From NCBI GenBank assembly GCA_945898015.1, contig CAMDGM010000033.1, positions 1 to 37,675 on the forward strand: a stretch of DNA of 37,675 nt. Reading direction: 5' to 3'. Below, in pieces: positions 37,465 to 37,675 of this stretch. The notes under the pieces were generated by a model, which was not told the origin of the DNA, ran no database searches, and saw nothing but the letters and a program-made list of their open reading frames with translations. Numbering within the stretch: the first letter of the stretch is position 1; each line of letters starts with the position of its first letter. A program made the translations under genes and the position numbers. The DNA comes from PVC group bacterium. Lineage in GTDB: Bacteria > Verrucomicrobiota > Kiritimatiellia > CAIKKV01.

Positions 37465-37675
37465 CCATCTCGGTGAACGCGCCGGATGCCGCCGGAAGGA
37501 GATGATGGACATGACGGGAGGCCCGCCAGGGCAAACGCATCTAAATTCTTGTGAGCGTAAATCACGCGTTTGACGGGAGCCTTAGAGCCGGGAGAACCAC
37601 GCGGAGCGGAGAGACCGCGGGAAAAGGGTGCTTGAAAGGATGCTAGGCGGGCGCAACCGAGGCGAAAACGTCCGG
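37465..37675. other. Right-edge region without a convincing gene
   Basis: The minus strand is open in one frame from the window edge to a stop at 37376, about 100 codons, but this frame runs through the predicted ilvE promoter and has irregular composition. A second minus frame, ending near 37406, reads more protein-like over about 45 codons (TEMVPVIIGIAGPESHGF) but is too short to judge. A 48-codon plus-strand frame (37427-37573) matches nothing known. From about 37570 the plus strand is strongly purine-rich. I cannot identify an RNA gene here. Confidence 0.3.

Noticed and set aside
37500..37560. tmRNA-like tag from NLDAFALAG on the minus strand
   Set aside because: There is no stop after the tag-like residues and no tRNA-like acceptor ends nearby.
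37376..37565. A 62-codon minus-strand frame beside ilvE
   Set aside because: Its 3' end overlaps the predicted ilvE promoter, it has no clear ribosome site, and the composition is not protein-like throughout.
37645..37675. Possible beginning of RNase P RNA, from the GAGGCGAAAACGTCCGG stretch resembling GAGGAAAGTCCGG
   Set aside because: The conserved core is interrupted by extra bases in a nearly invariant region, and the rest of the molecule would be outside the window, so it cannot be supported.

Overview
The window looks like a chromosomal segment of a GC-rich, Gram-negative bacterium, most plausibly from the PVC superphylum (Kiritimatiellota, Lentisphaerota or Verrucomicrobiota). This placement is inferred from the mixture of large secreted glycan-degradation proteins, a sulfatase, an outer-membrane barrel protein and a McsA-McsB-ClpC cluster. 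No rRNA gene or other phylogenetic marker confirms it.

Positions 1-24807 form a glycan-utilisation region. A co-directional plus-strand run (1-18101) opens with a GH42-like protein cut by the window edge. Two tandem 1263-aa secreted CBM9-like/beta-propeller paralogues and a secreted metallophosphoesterase follow. Next come five proteins without signal peptides: a polysaccharide-deacetylase-like protein, a GH130 phosphorylase, a PL22/TolB-like propeller protein, a nitrilase-superfamily amidohydrolase and a double-SIS MurQ/GCKR-like protein. The layout suggests glycan capture outside the cell, then sugar processing inside. A LacI-family regulator (18267) and a 1332-aa secreted GH42-like protein (19360) follow. 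A minus-strand sulfatase (23359-24807) meets the latter stop to stop. The 14-bp palindrome TGATTACGCAATCA lies over the predicted lacI promoter and again over the sulfatase start region, which suggests a local regulon. No transporter is present.

Positions 24808-28261 carry a minus-strand operon in the order DUF3570 barrel protein, ApbE flavin transferase, TlpA-like thioredoxin and DUF4266 small lipoprotein, plus a possible 46-codon ORF. The DUF3570 protein has two SGAT motifs resembling the sites ApbE flavinylates in NqrC/RnfG, so it may be the enzyme's target.

Positions 28478-37326 are housekeeping genes. On the minus strand, in transcription order, are ilvE, mcsA, mcsB, clpC, ffh, rpsP, trmD, rplS and rnhB, tightly packed behind one recognisable promoter. 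yraN faces them on the plus strand and overlaps rnhB. rimM is missing from its usual place between rpsP and trmD. mcsA-mcsB-clpC encode a phosphoarginine-tagging proteolysis system with its diagnostic residues intact. The last 300 bases hold that promoter, an inverted repeat and no convincing gene.
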